Shown: positions 18,453 through 27,960 of the stretch, in pieces
How positions within the stretch are numbered: the first letter of the stretch is position 1
Layout: every line of letters starts with the position of its first letter
From: Echinicola arenosa
Lineage (GTDB): Bacteria; Bacteroidota; Bacteroidia; Cytophagales; Cyclobacteriaceae
Assembly (NCBI RefSeq): GCF_014841125.1
Contig: NZ_JACYTQ010000001.1
Span: 248,001 to 312,000 of the forward strand
Reading direction: 5' to 3'
DNA length: 64,000 nucleotides
Position numbers and translations under genes: made by a program
Notes under the pieces: model-generated
Told to the model about the DNA's origin: nothing
Databases searched by the model: none
What the model saw: the letters and a program-made list of their open reading frames with translations, nothing else

Positions 18453-21233
18453 ATGAAACCCACTTTTATTAATTACTGCATTCTAATATTTATCTTCAGC
18501 ATATCCTTCTTCACCTTGGCTTTTCCCCAAGGAATAAAAATCGAAAAAACCTTGGTAGAAAATAGGCTTAATCCCATAGGCATAGATAACTCTAACCCTA
18601 CTTTTACTTGGCTCATTTCATCTACAAAAAGAAATGTCCTGCAAACCCATTACGAAATCCAGGTCAGCGAATCAGATAGGCAGTTTAACAACAATATTAT
18701 CTGGGAAAGTGGCAAAGTAGAAAGTGATAGATCTGTTAAAGTCAAGTATGATGGGCCCGAACTTAGTTCAATATCAAAATACTATTTCAGGGTGAAAGTC
18801 TGGACCAATCAAGGCAGTTCCAATTGGTCAGCCATTTCATTCTGGCAAATGGGTTTGCTTAATGAATCAGACTGGAAAGCCCAGTGGATTACTCCCGGAT
18901 ATGAGGAATTAGGAAACAAAAGGCCCAGCCCCTATTTTAGAAAAGAGTTCAACCTCCCAAAAAAAATTAAATCCGCCACTGCTTTTATTACTTCCCATGG
19001 GCTCTACGAGGCAAAAATCAATGGAGAAAGAGTCGGTGATGCTTATTTCACCCCTGGCTGGACCAGCTACAATAAGCGGCTCCAATACCAGACCTATGAT
19101 ATTACCTCTTTGCTTAAAAAAGGAGAAAATGCCATTGGAGCCGTATTAGGAAGTGGGTGGTACAGGGGCCATTTAGCATGGAATGACAACAATAATATTT
19201 ATGGAAGCGATATTGCATTACTGCTTCAAATTGAAGTTGAATATGAAGACGGAAGTTATGAAACCATAGGAACAGATAATAGCTGGAAGTCCAACAAAGG
19301 AGCTATCCTTAGCAGCAGTATTTATGATGGTGAGAAAGTAGATGCGCGAAAATCTTTCCCCGGCTGGACTGAGCCCCAATTTGATGACGCCAAGTGGATG
19401 CCTGTCAAGACAGTTGATTTTGGCTACAAAAATTTAATTGCAACGTACAACGAGCCCATTAGGAAACAGGAATATTTAAAACCTGTCCAGTTGATTACCA
19501 CACCCAAAGGGGAAAAAGTGCTAGATTTTGGTCAAAACTTGGTAGGTTTTGTAGAGGTAAATATCAAAGGCAAAAAAGGACTCAAGGTCACTCTTGAACA
19601 TGCTGAAGTCTTGGATAAAGCAGGAAATTTCTACACTACCAATTTGAGGGCTGCCAAACAAGAGAACACTTATATTCTCAATGGTGATGGAGAAGAACAC
19701 TTTGAACCTCATTTTACTTGGCAGGGATTCCGATATGTAAAAATCAAAGGCCTTCAGGAGGATATTGATTTGGATGATTTTACGGCGGTCGCCCTGTATT
19801 CCGACATGTCGAAGACAGGCACTTTTATCTCCAACAATGAGCGAATCAACCAACTACAGCACAATATCCAATGGGGACAAAAAGGGAATTTCCTCGACGT
19901 GCCCACAGATTGCCCCCAACGGGATGAAAGACTTGGCTGGACTGGGGATGCACAAGTCTTCTTTAGAACTGCCGCTTATAACATGCATGTGGATAATTTC
20001 TTTACCAAATGGATGAAAGACTTAACCGCTGATCAGCTCCCCAATGGCGCTGTGCCCCATGTCATTCCAAATGTTTTAGGTGAAGGAGCGGCTGGGTCAG
20101 CTGGTTGGGCAGATGTCTCCACAATCATTCCATGGGAAATGTACCTTCTTTATGGAAACAAAGAAGTACTTCAAACCCAATATCCAAGCATGAAAGCTTG
20201 GGTAAACTACATAAGTACAAAAAGTCAAAATTCACTTTGGAACACTGGCTCCCACTTTGGAGACTGGCTTTTCTATAGACCGGATGATGACACAGATGGC
20301 AGGTCTGCCCTCACAGACAAATACCTTATTGCCCAATGTTTCTACGCCTATTCCACCCAACTTTTGGTCAATGCAGCAAAAGTTTTGGAAATTGAGGAAG
20401 ATGTGCAGCACTATTCCGAACTGCTCAAAAATATCAAAGCTGCGTTCCAAAAAGAGTATGTCACCCCCAATGGCCGTTTGGTTTCCAGCTCGCAAACTGC
20501 TTATGTTTTGACGCTTCAATTTGATATGCTTCCCAAAGAACTTCGCGGACAAGCTGCCCAAAGACTAGCAGAAAATATTCAACAATACGATTATCATCTC
20601 ACTACTGGCTTTTTGGGCACTCCCTACCTGTGCCATGTTCTAAGCAGATTTGGATACCATGACCTGGCATACACCCTTTTGATGCAGCCCTCCTATCCTT
20701 CCTGGTTGTACCCAATTTCTCAAGGCGCCACCACCATCTGGGAACGCTGGGATGGTCAAAAACCGGATGGGTCATTCCAAAACCCAGGCATGAACTCTTT
20801 CAACCACTATGCTTATGGAGCCATTGGCGACTGGATGTACAGAACATTGGCAGGAATCAAAAGCAGTGAAATACCTGAAGAAACCGGCTACAAAGCCATT
20901 CTTATCAAACCCCACTGGAATAACAAAATCTTATCCGAAAAAGTAGCTTCATCTGTAAATCAAGCCCTAGAGGATGTTAATGCGTCACTTGAAACTTACT
21001 ATGGTACTATCCAAAGCCATTGGAAGAAAGAGGCTGACAATATATCTCTTGAGCTGAACATCCCGGCAAATACTACTGCAAAAGTGATCCTTCCTCTTAC
21101 CTCAATGAATCAAATCACTGAAAACGGAAAAGGTGTTGAAGAGATGGATTTTCTTCATGCCATTCATCAAGAAGAGGAATTTATAGCATTGGAAATAGGC
21201 TCTGGCTTTTATGTGTTTTCTATAGCTCGGTAA
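18453..21233 (+). CDS. Alpha-L-rhamnosidase, glycoside hydrolase family 78
   Basis: 926 residues with a signal peptide (to about 26, LAFPQG). Domains in order: fibronectin-like N-domain (about 27-130, LVENRLNPIGIDNSNPTFTW); rhamnosidase N-domain with lectin-like fold (about 150-320, ATAFITSHGLYEAKINGERVGD, FTPGWTSYNKRLQYQTYD); concanavalin-like domain (about 335-440, VLDFGQNLVGFVEV); and an (alpha/alpha)6 catalytic barrel from about 450, followed by a C-terminal beta-sandwich. The catalytic-region signature DCPQRDERLGWTGDAQ at about 486-501 holds the general acid Glu and the acidic residues conserved in GH78, and TTIWERWDGQKPDG holds a further conserved Glu. It removes terminal alpha-L-rhamnose from glycans such as ulvan, rhamnogalacturonan or glycosides. 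It is not inside a SusCD operon. Confidence 0.95.
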   Translation: MKPTFINYCILIFIFSISFFTLAFPQGIKIEKTLVENRLNPIGIDNSNPTFTWLISSTKRNVLQTHYEIQVSESDRQFNNNIIWESGKVESDRSVKVKYDGPELSSISKYYFRVKVWTNQGSSNWSAISFWQMGLLNESDWKAQWITPGYEELGNKRPSPYFRKEFNLPKKIKSATAFITSHGLYEAKINGERVGDAYFTPGWTSYNKRLQYQTYDITSLLKKGENAIGAVLGSGWYRGHLAWNDNNNIYGSDIALLLQIEVEYEDGSYETIGTDNSWKSNKGAILSSSIYDGEKVDARKSFPGWTEPQFDDAKWMPVKTVDFGYKNLIATYNEPIRKQEYLKPVQLITTPKGEKVLDFGQNLVGFVEVNIKGKKGLKVTLEHAEVLDKAGNFYTTNLRAAKQENTYILNGDGEEHFEPHFTWQGFRYVKIKGLQEDIDLDDFTAVALYSDMSKTGTFISNNERINQLQHNIQWGQKGNFLDVPTDCPQRDERLGWTGDAQVFFRTAAYNMHVDNFFTKWMKDLTADQLPNGAVPHVIPNVLGEGAAGSAGWADVSTIIPWEMYLLYGNKEVLQTQYPSMKAWVNYISTKSQNSLWNTGSHFGDWLFYRPDDDTDGRSALTDKYLIAQCFYAYSTQLLVNAAKVLEIEEDVQHYSELLKNIKAAFQKEYVTPNGRLVSSSQTAYVLTLQFDMLPKELRGQAAQRLAENIQQYDYHLTTGFLGTPYLCHVLSRFGYHDLAYTLLMQPSYPSWLYPISQGATTIWERWDGQKPDGSFQNPGMNSFNHYAYGAIGDWMYRTLAGIKSSEIPEETGYKAILIKPHWNNKILSEKVASSVNQALEDVNASLETYYGTIQSHWKKEADNISLELNIPANTTAKVILPLTSMNQITENGKGVEEMDFLHAIHQEEEFIALEIGSGFYVFSIAR

Positions 21234-21303
21234 AATACATTCACGCTATATACAAATAACTTATAGAAATTTAAGACTGATTGGTTAAGAAAATTGACTT
21301 AAG

Positions 21304-22452
21304 CTAAAATGCCTCACTAAAATTAAAATACAGCCCCGATGAATCTTTGCCCAGGCCAAAGTCTACCCTAAGGTTCATTCGTGGCTGTATCTCCAATCTA
21401 TAGCCCATGCCAAGGTTAGGGATCCAATCTTCGATTTGATCTATTGAAGATGCCATACTTCCCGATCCCAACCAAACCGCTATTCCATGTTTGCCCACTT
21501 CCTGCTCTCGGTTCAAAAACATATGCCTCCACTCACTGATAAAATAAATACCTGCTTTATCCCTATACTGTCCTTTAACATAGCCCCTCAAAGCATCTCC
21601 TCCTCCCAATCTGGTCAATTCATCATAAGGCACATCCCCATTCGCAAATCTCCCGTACAGTTTTAAGGCGATGATATTCCCCGGCCTTTCCACTTGATGA
21701 TAAGATCTCAGGTCAGCCTCGTAGACATTATAGTCGTTGTCGCTCCCTAAGTATCCTCCAAAAAAAGTCCCAGTTATATTCCCATAAAATCCCTTATAAG
21801 CATTCACCGTAATATCCCTACTATCATAGCCCAAAGAAAATCCAAGGCCACTATTGAAATTATCCGAACCAAACTTTTGGTAATATTCATCCTCAGCCAT
21901 CAAAGGATTGGTCTCGGTCACCTTGCTTTTATTAACATTCCATAACATCCCCATGTACATATTTGAAAACACGCGTACCAGAAAATGAGGAGAAAAAACA
22001 AATGTATTTCTGTGATATAGCGTCGTCTCTTCGCCCTTAGAGACTGATTCTGCCGCATCAGAACCTACCCCAAAATAATCATCATCTGCATCTGAATACT
22101 TGGCCACTAAATTGAAGCGAAACCGGTCCTCATTCCAAAAAGAGGACAGTCTCCCATTCAGCCCAATATTTCCCCTTGAACTAATGAAAGCCGTTAGGGG
22201 CATGGATGACCTTTGGATAAGGCTATCTTTCGGATCGGTTTTAAAGGTAAACAAGAACCCTCCTGCTATCAATAAGCCTGTCTCAGGCGTGTAACCTGGC
22301 CCCACTAATGGCGTTAGATAGGATTTCCCCGCTGCAATGCGCTCACTTTTAATCTCTTTTCGCTTTTCAATCCATTTCATAATACCGCTATCTTGAGAGA
22401 AAGCAGGTGATGATAACATCATCAGAAGCAGTATTATTATGGTAGATTTCAA
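21304..22452 (-). CDS. Omp85/BamA-TamA-like outer-membrane beta-barrel protein, TTG start
   Basis: 382 residues. The start must be TTG at 22452: a stop codon lies directly upstream in frame, and the first ATG (codon 11) would cut the signal peptide (LLLMMLSSPAFSQ). After the signal comes a short linker (MKWIEKRKEIKSERIAAGKS), then amphipathic strands (PLVGPGYTPETGLLIAGGFLFTF, FISSRGNIGLNGRLSSFW). Near 275-295 the segment RLGGGDALRGYVKGQYRD is the conserved R-G-Y/F loop of the Omp85 surface-antigen domain. No POTRA domain is present, so it resembles the small stand-alone barrels common in Bacteroidota. It follows batD by 31 bp and may be the last gene of the Bat operon. Substrate is unknown. 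Confidence 0.85.
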   Translation of the reverse strand: MKSTIIILLLMMLSSPAFSQDSGIMKWIEKRKEIKSERIAAGKSYLTPLVGPGYTPETGLLIAGGFLFTFKTDPKDSLIQRSSMPLTAFISSRGNIGLNGRLSSFWNEDRFRFNLVAKYSDADDDYFGVGSDAAESVSKGEETTLYHRNTFVFSPHFLVRVFSNMYMGMLWNVNKSKVTETNPLMAEDEYYQKFGSDNFNSGLGFSLGYDSRDITVNAYKGFYGNITGTFFGGYLGSDNDYNVYEADLRSYHQVERPGNIIALKLYGRFANGDVPYDELTRLGGGDALRGYVKGQYRDKAGIYFISEWRHMFLNREQEVGKHGIAVWLGSGSMASSIDQIEDWIPNLGMGYRLEIQPRMNLRVDFGLGKDSSGLYFNFSEAF

Positions 22453-22483
22453 TTAGAATTTCTATTTACACTAAAAAGATAAC

Positions 22484-23824
22484 TCATGGGTTCACCCAAA
22501 GTTGTTTTGTTTTTACTACCGCTTTCCCTTTTTGTTTTAAATACCGATTCCTAGATTTCTTCCAGTCTTGGTTTTCTTTCTCAAACAATAGATTTCCTGA
22601 AATTGTCGGCTCTTTTTGAAGCCTATCCTTTAGAGAGGTGGTGCCATAAACTTGAACAAAATAATTCAGGCTTGGCTCCTTCAACTCTAGTTCATCAATC
22701 CATCGGTAAATTGCCTTGACGGCTTCCTTGTGATGACCTTTTCGAACAGACTTCCTGAACAAATCCCAATAATATCTTTCCGAATGAAGGTAAGCCTGTC
22801 TTTTTGCCCTCCTCCAAGAAATCAAACGCAGTACGATTTTGATCAAAAAATAGATAAACACCGCAATGACCAAGCCTATAATCACCAGTTGTTTCCATGA
22901 CAGACCCAACCACTCAAATGGTTTATCTTCTTCAGCTTCCAAAACCATTTGTGCTTGTTGTGATGCCAAAGAATCCCTGATGGATGCCAGCATGCCCATA
23001 TTAGGATTGGGTTTAACCTCAATTTTGACTTCCTTGAGAGTCCTTTTGTAAAGCTTATCTTGATAAGGATTGTACCAGTGAAAAACAATTTCCGGAATGG
23101 TGACCTCCCCTTCCTTTTCAAAAAGATACCGCATGGACTCAGTTCTAGACGAACTAATTGCTGTCTTTCCCTTATTATCAATCACCTCAGTTCTGGAAGG
23201 ATAGAGTCCTAATCCAGGAATAGAATCCCATTGAACTGGAGGAATCAACTTGGCCATGGTTCCCGAGGCTGACCTTACAATCCTTCGCTCAAGCACATCC
23301 CCTACTTTTACATCACCAAGACTTCCCAACCATCTGTCATTAACGGATAAGCCTGTAGCCACCAACCAATCATTCGTTTCAAAACCAGGAGGAACAGGTT
23401 TGACTTTGATCAGTTTTTCATCTGTCCCTACCTTCATTTTAACCCCTTTGTAACCACCCTCTGGAGGGGTTTCAATGGTTATATCCAAAGCAGGAAACAT
23501 CACATCCTCCTCCTTGTAGGGAAATACCTGATAAATCAATTCCACATTGGAATAGGTTTTACCATTTCTGGAAAAGGATCCATTGACTGACCGAAAATAG
23601 GTGGTAAATGCCTTGTTGACTTGAATATTCCCCAGGTCAATCCCACTCGTAAACCAAGTAGAGGTATATACTTTAATACTGACACTTACCGGCTGTCCAA
23701 CATAAACACTAGAACGGCTTAAATTCACTTCTGCCCAGACCTGTTGAGCCTTAGAAGGGTTAGCAATCACAAGGCCGAGGCTTGAGATAAAAATTATCCA
23801 TATGTGTTTAATAAGCCTTTTCAT
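22484..23824 (-). CDS. batD: BatD family protein (aerotolerance operon)
   Basis: 446 residues. Signal peptide at 1-27 (GLVIANPSKAQQ). The periplasmic part is built of beta-sandwich repeats typical of BatD (VWAEVNLSRSSVYVGQPVSVSIKVYT, VFPYKEEDVMFPALDITIETPP, VGDVLERRIVRSASG). One membrane helix lies at about 318-340 (LVIIGLVIAVFIYFLIKIVL), with a basic cytoplasmic tail. BatD works with the VWA proteins BatA/BatB in the Bacteroides aerotolerance system, whose molecular task is still uncertain (envelope integrity or stress tolerance). Its ATG overlaps the end of the preceding BatB-BatC gene by 17 bp. Confidence 0.9.
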   Translation of the reverse strand: MKRLIKHIWIIFISSLGLVIANPSKAQQVWAEVNLSRSSVYVGQPVSVSIKVYTSTWFTSGIDLGNIQVNKAFTTYFRSVNGSFSRNGKTYSNVELIYQVFPYKEEDVMFPALDITIETPPEGGYKGVKMKVGTDEKLIKVKPVPPGFETNDWLVATGLSVNDRWLGSLGDVKVGDVLERRIVRSASGTMAKLIPPVQWDSIPGLGLYPSRTEVIDNKGKTAISSSRTESMRYLFEKEGEVTIPEIVFHWYNPYQDKLYKRTLKEVKIEVKPNPNMGMLASIRDSLASQQAQMVLEAEEDKPFEWLGLSWKQLVIIGLVIAVFIYFLIKIVLRLISWRRAKRQAYLHSERYYWDLFRKSVRKGHHKEAVKAIYRWIDELELKEPSLNYFVQVYGTTSLKDRLQKEPTISGNLLFEKENQDWKKSRNRYLKQKGKAVVKTKQLWVNP

Positions 23825-25526
23825 TTGATCGAGGCTTCACTTTGCCTTTTTTAAGTTGGTATTCAAATTTTCTCTTTATGAACAACGCTGGATCATCATC
23901 TACCTTTTGCATGAGTACTTTTTGATCACTCGATTCTTGTTTGGAAGCTCCAATATCATCCGGAACTTCATCCAGTTCCTTAGCTTTTCTTACATCTGTA
24001 TTCACAGTTTCTGACAACCTTTCCTTTTCCATATCCTCTTTGGTGGCCTCTTGTCCGCCTCCACTCAAATCCTCCATACTATCATTTTCTTTGGTATTAT
24101 CCGCTCCTCCACTTTCTGCCTCTTGCGCCTCTTCAGGGTCTACTTCATTGGTACCACCCATCATTTTACTCATAGCTTCCTTATTGGCAGCTGCTTGTTC
24201 CATGCTCGGATCCATCTCACTGGCCAAACCAAAAGCAGCACTGGCAGCCGTCATATCCCCATTTTTATAATAGGCCAACCCTAAGTTATACGCTCCTTGC
24301 GCCGTGGTATCTTTTGAAAATGCTTGGATAGCTTCTGTGTATTTCCCTGATTTAAAGAAAGCCACTCCTTGTCTCATAGGGTCTTTGTATTTTTCAGCAG
24401 CCTGCTCAAAATCACCTTTATCACTCAGCATTTGACCTTGATAATCATCTGTAAACCATAAATCATTAAAGCTATGCACTTTCCCACAGGAACTAAATAT
24501 CAAAAGTATTAAACCATAAAGCACCCAACCTTTTCTAAACCACATTAGAAACAGCACAATCACTGGAATAACTAACAACAAGCCTTCATCCTGCCATTGG
24601 TTATCTTTTTCTTCTGGCTTTTCAGTAAAAATCAAGCCTGACTTTATCTTTTTACTGATTTTCTCTACATCACTGTCATCCAAAGTCAGGGGAGTCACTT
24701 CTACATTTTCCAATGCATTGAGCTTTTGAATGAGCTGATTATCCAATACAGAAACCACATCCACCCCTTTCTCTTTGATATTACCTCGTCCGGAAGGATT
24801 AGGAACAGCTGCTCCAATGGGAGTATTAAATGGAAGTATTTCTATTCGATGGTCTAATCCAATGACAAAATCTTGGATCTCTTTAAACTCCTTATCTTCA
24901 AAATCATCAGACATGATCATTACCGTGCCTGGAGCTGTCGTTACACTCATGATCGTGTCAGCCACCGCCAATGCTGCCCCTAAATCAGATCCTGGGACGG
25001 GCATCACGGAAGGAGACAAACCTTCAACATGGCTCCTGATGATATCATAATCCTTTGTCAACGGAACAACTGTATGGGCAGTACCCGCAAAGGCCACCAA
25101 AGCTACCCTTGCTTGTGGATTTTGGTCCAATAAATCATTGATTTTGAATTTGGCCCTTTCTAACCGGTTCGGTTGCATATCCTCAGCCATCATGCTCTGT
25201 GAAAGGTCCAAACATATCACCATTGGAGTCTCTAATTGCTGCCCTGGAACTTCCACTCTCTTCCAAGTAGGGCCAGCCAGCGCCAAGGTTCCCATGCAAA
25301 AACCTATAAAAAGTAAGCAATGCATCAAAATCTTCACCTTTTCACTGCCCTTTTGGATGACATAATTCCTTAAATGTGGTGCAACAACTTTTTTCCACTT
25401 TACTTCTCCTCGGATGCTGATAATCCCCCATAATAGAAATAGGGTAGCAGGAGCTACTAACCATAACCACTGGGGCCTCAAGAAATGAAAGGGCTCCCAG
25501 TCTATCGGAAATATTTCCTTAAACAT
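23808..25526 (-). CDS. BatB-BatC fusion: membrane VWA protein with C-terminal TPR region
   Basis: 572 residues. Two membrane helices (about 18-36 and 58-80) precede a von Willebrand A domain with the MIDAS motif DLSQS (VICLDLSQSMMAEDMQPNRL, about 105), the MIDAS Thr in VVPLTKDYDI and the Asp in MIMSDDFED. A third helix pair lies at about 312-345 (LLLVIPVIVLFLMWFRKGWVLYGLILLIFSSC). TPR repeats follow at about 370-450 (QAAEKYKDPMRQGVAFFKSGKYTEAIQAF, YNLGLAYYKNGDMTAASAAFGLA). The last 110 residues are acidic and low-complexity. In many genomes BatB (VWA) and BatC (TPR) are separate genes; here they are one. It overlaps batA by 8 bp and batD by 17 bp. Confidence 0.88.
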   Translation of the reverse strand: MFKEIFPIDWEPFHFLRPQWLWLVAPATLFLLWGIISIRGEVKWKKVVAPHLRNYVIQKGSEKVKILMHCLLFIGFCMGTLALAGPTWKRVEVPGQQLETPMVICLDLSQSMMAEDMQPNRLERAKFKINDLLDQNPQARVALVAFAGTAHTVVPLTKDYDIIRSHVEGLSPSVMPVPGSDLGAALAVADTIMSVTTAPGTVMIMSDDFEDKEFKEIQDFVIGLDHRIEILPFNTPIGAAVPNPSGRGNIKEKGVDVVSVLDNQLIQKLNALENVEVTPLTLDDSDVEKISKKIKSGLIFTEKPEEKDNQWQDEGLLLVIPVIVLFLMWFRKGWVLYGLILLIFSSCGKVHSFNDLWFTDDYQGQMLSDKGDFEQAAEKYKDPMRQGVAFFKSGKYTEAIQAFSKDTTAQGAYNLGLAYYKNGDMTAASAAFGLASEMDPSMEQAAANKEAMSKMMGGTNEVDPEEAQEAESGGADNTKENDSMEDLSGGGQEATKEDMEKERLSETVNTDVRKAKELDEVPDDIGASKQESSDQKVLMQKVDDDPALFIKRKFEYQLKKGKVKPRSNEKAY

Positions 25527-26523
25527 AAGCCTCCTTTCTCTTAACCTTTTTTACACTACTTCCAATATTTCCGATCAGCATTCCCAAAAGCATCAGTCCC
25601 ATAGCTGCACCAAGAGGATAGGTATAAAGTAAAGTAACAGGCTTGTTTTCCTCTTCTTCATACTCTATGGGTTCCAGCTTGTTCAATTCATCATAGATCT
25701 CGTTCAAACGATCAGTGTCTATAGCTCTGAAATATTGCCCTCCTGTCATTTCCGCAATCTGTTCTAAAGTTTCTTCATCCAAATCACTTTGGTTCCCAAA
25801 GGGGTCACCAATACCAATGGTGTAAATAATCACTGAATCCCTTCTAGCCATATCAGCAGCATCTAGTGGCAACACATCGATACCTGCATCCACCCCATCT
25901 GTCAGCAAGAGCATTACTTTGGTTTCAATCGTATCTTTTTCAAAGAGTGCTGTCCCCTTGGCGATGGCTTTACCAATGTTGGTCATCTGCCCGGCCATCC
26001 CCACATCTGCCTCTTCCAGCATTTGGTCCACCGTCTCAAGATCAGGGGTAAAGGGTGCTTGGATATAAGCGCTGGAGCCAAAAAACACCAAGCCCATCCT
26101 ATCACCTTTTCTCTCTTTAATAAAGTCATGCATTACTTCTTTTACAGCATCCCAACGCCTAACCTTTTTTCCGTCAATCATCCAGTCATTTGTGGCCATA
26201 CTAAATGAGATATCTGCTGCGATCAAAAAATTACGGGATGTCTTTACTTTCATCTCAGGTTCACCTACCAGCTGTGGCGATGCAAGGGCCCCAATCAATA
26301 AAAACCAAATCAAAATCAGCAAAATCCAAGAAAAAAAACCTTTGCGCTTAACCATGGCTGCCTTTCGAGGCTTTTGACCTGTCTGATCCAACACCGTGGA
26401 ATAAGTAGGCAAATTGATCGAGGCGCTTTTCATCCGAACGGGAGGAAGTAGCCAATAAACCAAAATAGGTAGAGGCAGTAAGAACAAGGCCCATATATTC
26501 CCGATTTCAAAGTTCTCTGGCAT
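25519..26523 (-). CDS. batA: BatA: membrane-anchored VWA-domain protein
   Basis: 334 residues. N-terminal helix at about 9-30 and a second at about 60-80 (FFSWILLILIWFLLIGALA). The VWA domain (about 95-290) carries the MIDAS motif DISFS (LIAADISFSMATNDWM), the conserved Thr in MTNIGKAI and the Asp in LLLTDGVDAGIDVL. A C-terminal helix at about 305-325 (LLYTYPLGAAMGLMLLGMLIG) anchors it again. In the Bat operon BatA acts with BatB and a MoxR ATPase, probably metal-dependent partners of a protein complex at the inner membrane. It overlaps the DUF4381 gene by 17 bp and the BatB-BatC gene by 8 bp. Confidence 0.92.
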   Translation of the reverse strand: MPENFEIGNIWALFLLPLPILVYWLLPPVRMKSASINLPTYSTVLDQTGQKPRKAAMVKRKGFFSWILLILIWFLLIGALASPQLVGEPEMKVKTSRNFLIAADISFSMATNDWMIDGKKVRRWDAVKEVMHDFIKERKGDRMGLVFFGSSAYIQAPFTPDLETVDQMLEEADVGMAGQMTNIGKAIAKGTALFEKDTIETKVMLLLTDGVDAGIDVLPLDAADMARRDSVIIYTIGIGDPFGNQSDLDEETLEQIAEMTGGQYFRAIDTDRLNEIYDELNKLEPIEYEEEENKPVTLLYTYPLGAAMGLMLLGMLIGNIGSSVKKVKRKEAYV

Positions 26524-27013
26524 GTGTTCTTATCCATTTTTCAGCATTGACCAATAACCTATTTTTCCCCTCGTTGGACAACATATCATTCTTGTATAAA
26601 GCTGCCATAAACTCGTTTTCCCTGTCTAAAAATTCCACTTGCTTTCCTGTTTTTTCCAAAAAAGCCAACCAATCATGTCCATACAGTCCTCCGACTTTAT
26701 TACGACCAAATGCTTTCATAGCGGTATTTTTCAGCACCACAAAAACCTCCATCAAACGCTGATCCTCTCCAGATAACATTTTGATATATTCTAGGGCTTC
26801 TCTTCTATATTTATTTTTGATATGGCTCCTAACTCCAAAAAAAATCAATACCAAAATACCCAACAACAATACCACTCCAACAACTGTCCAACCAATTGTT
26901 TCAAAACTGAACTTCACCGCTTCCGGTTCGTAAAGCTTCGCTCCTTGTAATAATTGAGCAACTGCTGTTGAGTCTTTTGCGACTAAGCTATCTGATTGAA
27001 AAAAGTATTTCAT
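26507..27013 (-). CDS. DUF4381-like membrane protein of the Bat operon
   Basis: 168 residues. A periplasmic N-terminus, one membrane helix at about 42-63 (TVVGVVLLLGILVLIFFGV), then a cytoplasmic helical domain. KYRREALEYIKML and VLKNTAMKAFGRNKVGGLYGHDWLAFLEKTGK match the DUF4381 pattern (a YRR-A-L helix, then a G-x-x-W-L-x-F-L motif). Such proteins regularly lie between DUF58 and BatA genes in MoxR/Bat operons; the function is unknown. It overlaps DUF58 by 4 bp and batA by 17 bp, so translation is tightly coupled. Confidence 0.75.
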   Translation of the reverse strand: MKYFFQSDSLVAKDSTAVAQLLQGAKLYEPEAVKFSFETIGWTVVGVVLLLGILVLIFFGVRSHIKNKYRREALEYIKMLSGEDQRLMEVFVVLKNTAMKAFGRNKVGGLYGHDWLAFLEKTGKQVEFLDRENEFMAALYKNDMLSNEGKNRLLVNAEKWIRTHAREL

Positions 27014-27948
27014 CTTCTCCCTTCTTTGAAAATTTCTTTCAACTGAATATCCACAGGTTCTATCGTATTGATGCTAAACAGGGGCACCCGATGCTTTTTC
27101 ATCTCGGACTTAAATTTTTCAAAGTCCGACTTGAACCTATTTTGCAGACTATCTCTTATGTTTTTCTTCTCTCCATCAATAGCCGCCTGACTTTCCCTAT
27201 CGCCAGCTACAAACTTGATATCGGGAATTTCCCATTCCATAGGGTCTGTAACTTTAGCGAGCAATACATCGTTGTGCTGTGCAATTTGGGCGATAAATTT
27301 GGTCAGTTGTGGAGAATACCTCAAAAAATCACTGATCACTACCACCATAAAATCATGAGTGACTATGTTTCTTGTCTTTTTGAAAGTTTCCTTTAAAGCC
27401 TCTTCGAATTGGACAGGTGAGGAATCAGCCAATTCATGATTTCTATTGACAATCTTTTCAAAAAATCGGAGGATATTTTTTCTATCCCGCTTGGGAAAAA
27501 CGATATCGATGCCTTGATCGGCAAAAACCACTCCTCCTACTCTATCGCCCTCCTTTAAAACCATAAAGGCCACCATGGCTGCTAGCCTTGCTGCCACCAC
27601 CGATTTGGTGTATTTCTGCGATCCAAAAAACATGGACTTGGACTGATCCACTACTATTAAGGCAGGTTTTTCCTTTTCCTCAGTGAATACCCGGGTATGG
27701 GTTTGGTGAGTTCTGGCTGTTACTTTCCAATCAATGTTCCTGATATCATCTCCGTTTACATAATTCCGTACTTCTTCAAAATCCAAGCCTCTACCTCTCA
27801 ATTTGGAAGCATGTTTACCTCCCAAGATACTGTTGACTTTTTGCTTTCTGGCCAATAGGCTAAAGTGCAGCGCAAGGTGCTCCATCCCTAGCAATTCCTT
27901 TAGGGAAATGAAAATATCCTTCGGAAAAATTTCTTTACCGTTTCCCAT
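27010..27948 (-). CDS. DUF58 domain protein (MoxR partner)
   Basis: 312 residues, no signal peptide. The DUF58 signature is complete: GRGLDFEEVRNYVNGDDIRNIDWKVTAR at about 50-77. A VWA-like half follows (PALIVVDQSKSMFFGS with the DQSKS MIDAS-like motif, VVAARLAAMVAFMVLKEGDRVGGVVF, VVISDFLRYSP). DUF58 proteins are encoded beside MoxR AAA+ ATPases, which probably remodel them or load metal. It lies 12 bp after the MoxR gene and overlaps the DUF4381 gene by 4 bp. Confidence 0.9.
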   Translation of the reverse strand: MGNGKEIFPKDIFISLKELLGMEHLALHFSLLARKQKVNSILGGKHASKLRGRGLDFEEVRNYVNGDDIRNIDWKVTARTHQTHTRVFTEEKEKPALIVVDQSKSMFFGSQKYTKSVVAARLAAMVAFMVLKEGDRVGGVVFADQGIDIVFPKRDRKNILRFFEKIVNRNHELADSSPVQFEEALKETFKKTRNIVTHDFMVVVISDFLRYSPQLTKFIAQIAQHNDVLLAKVTDPMEWEIPDIKFVAGDRESQAAIDGEKKNIRDSLQNRFKSDFEKFKSEMKKHRVPLFSINTIEPVDIQLKEIFKEGRR

Positions 27949-27960
27949 AACTCAGGCTGT

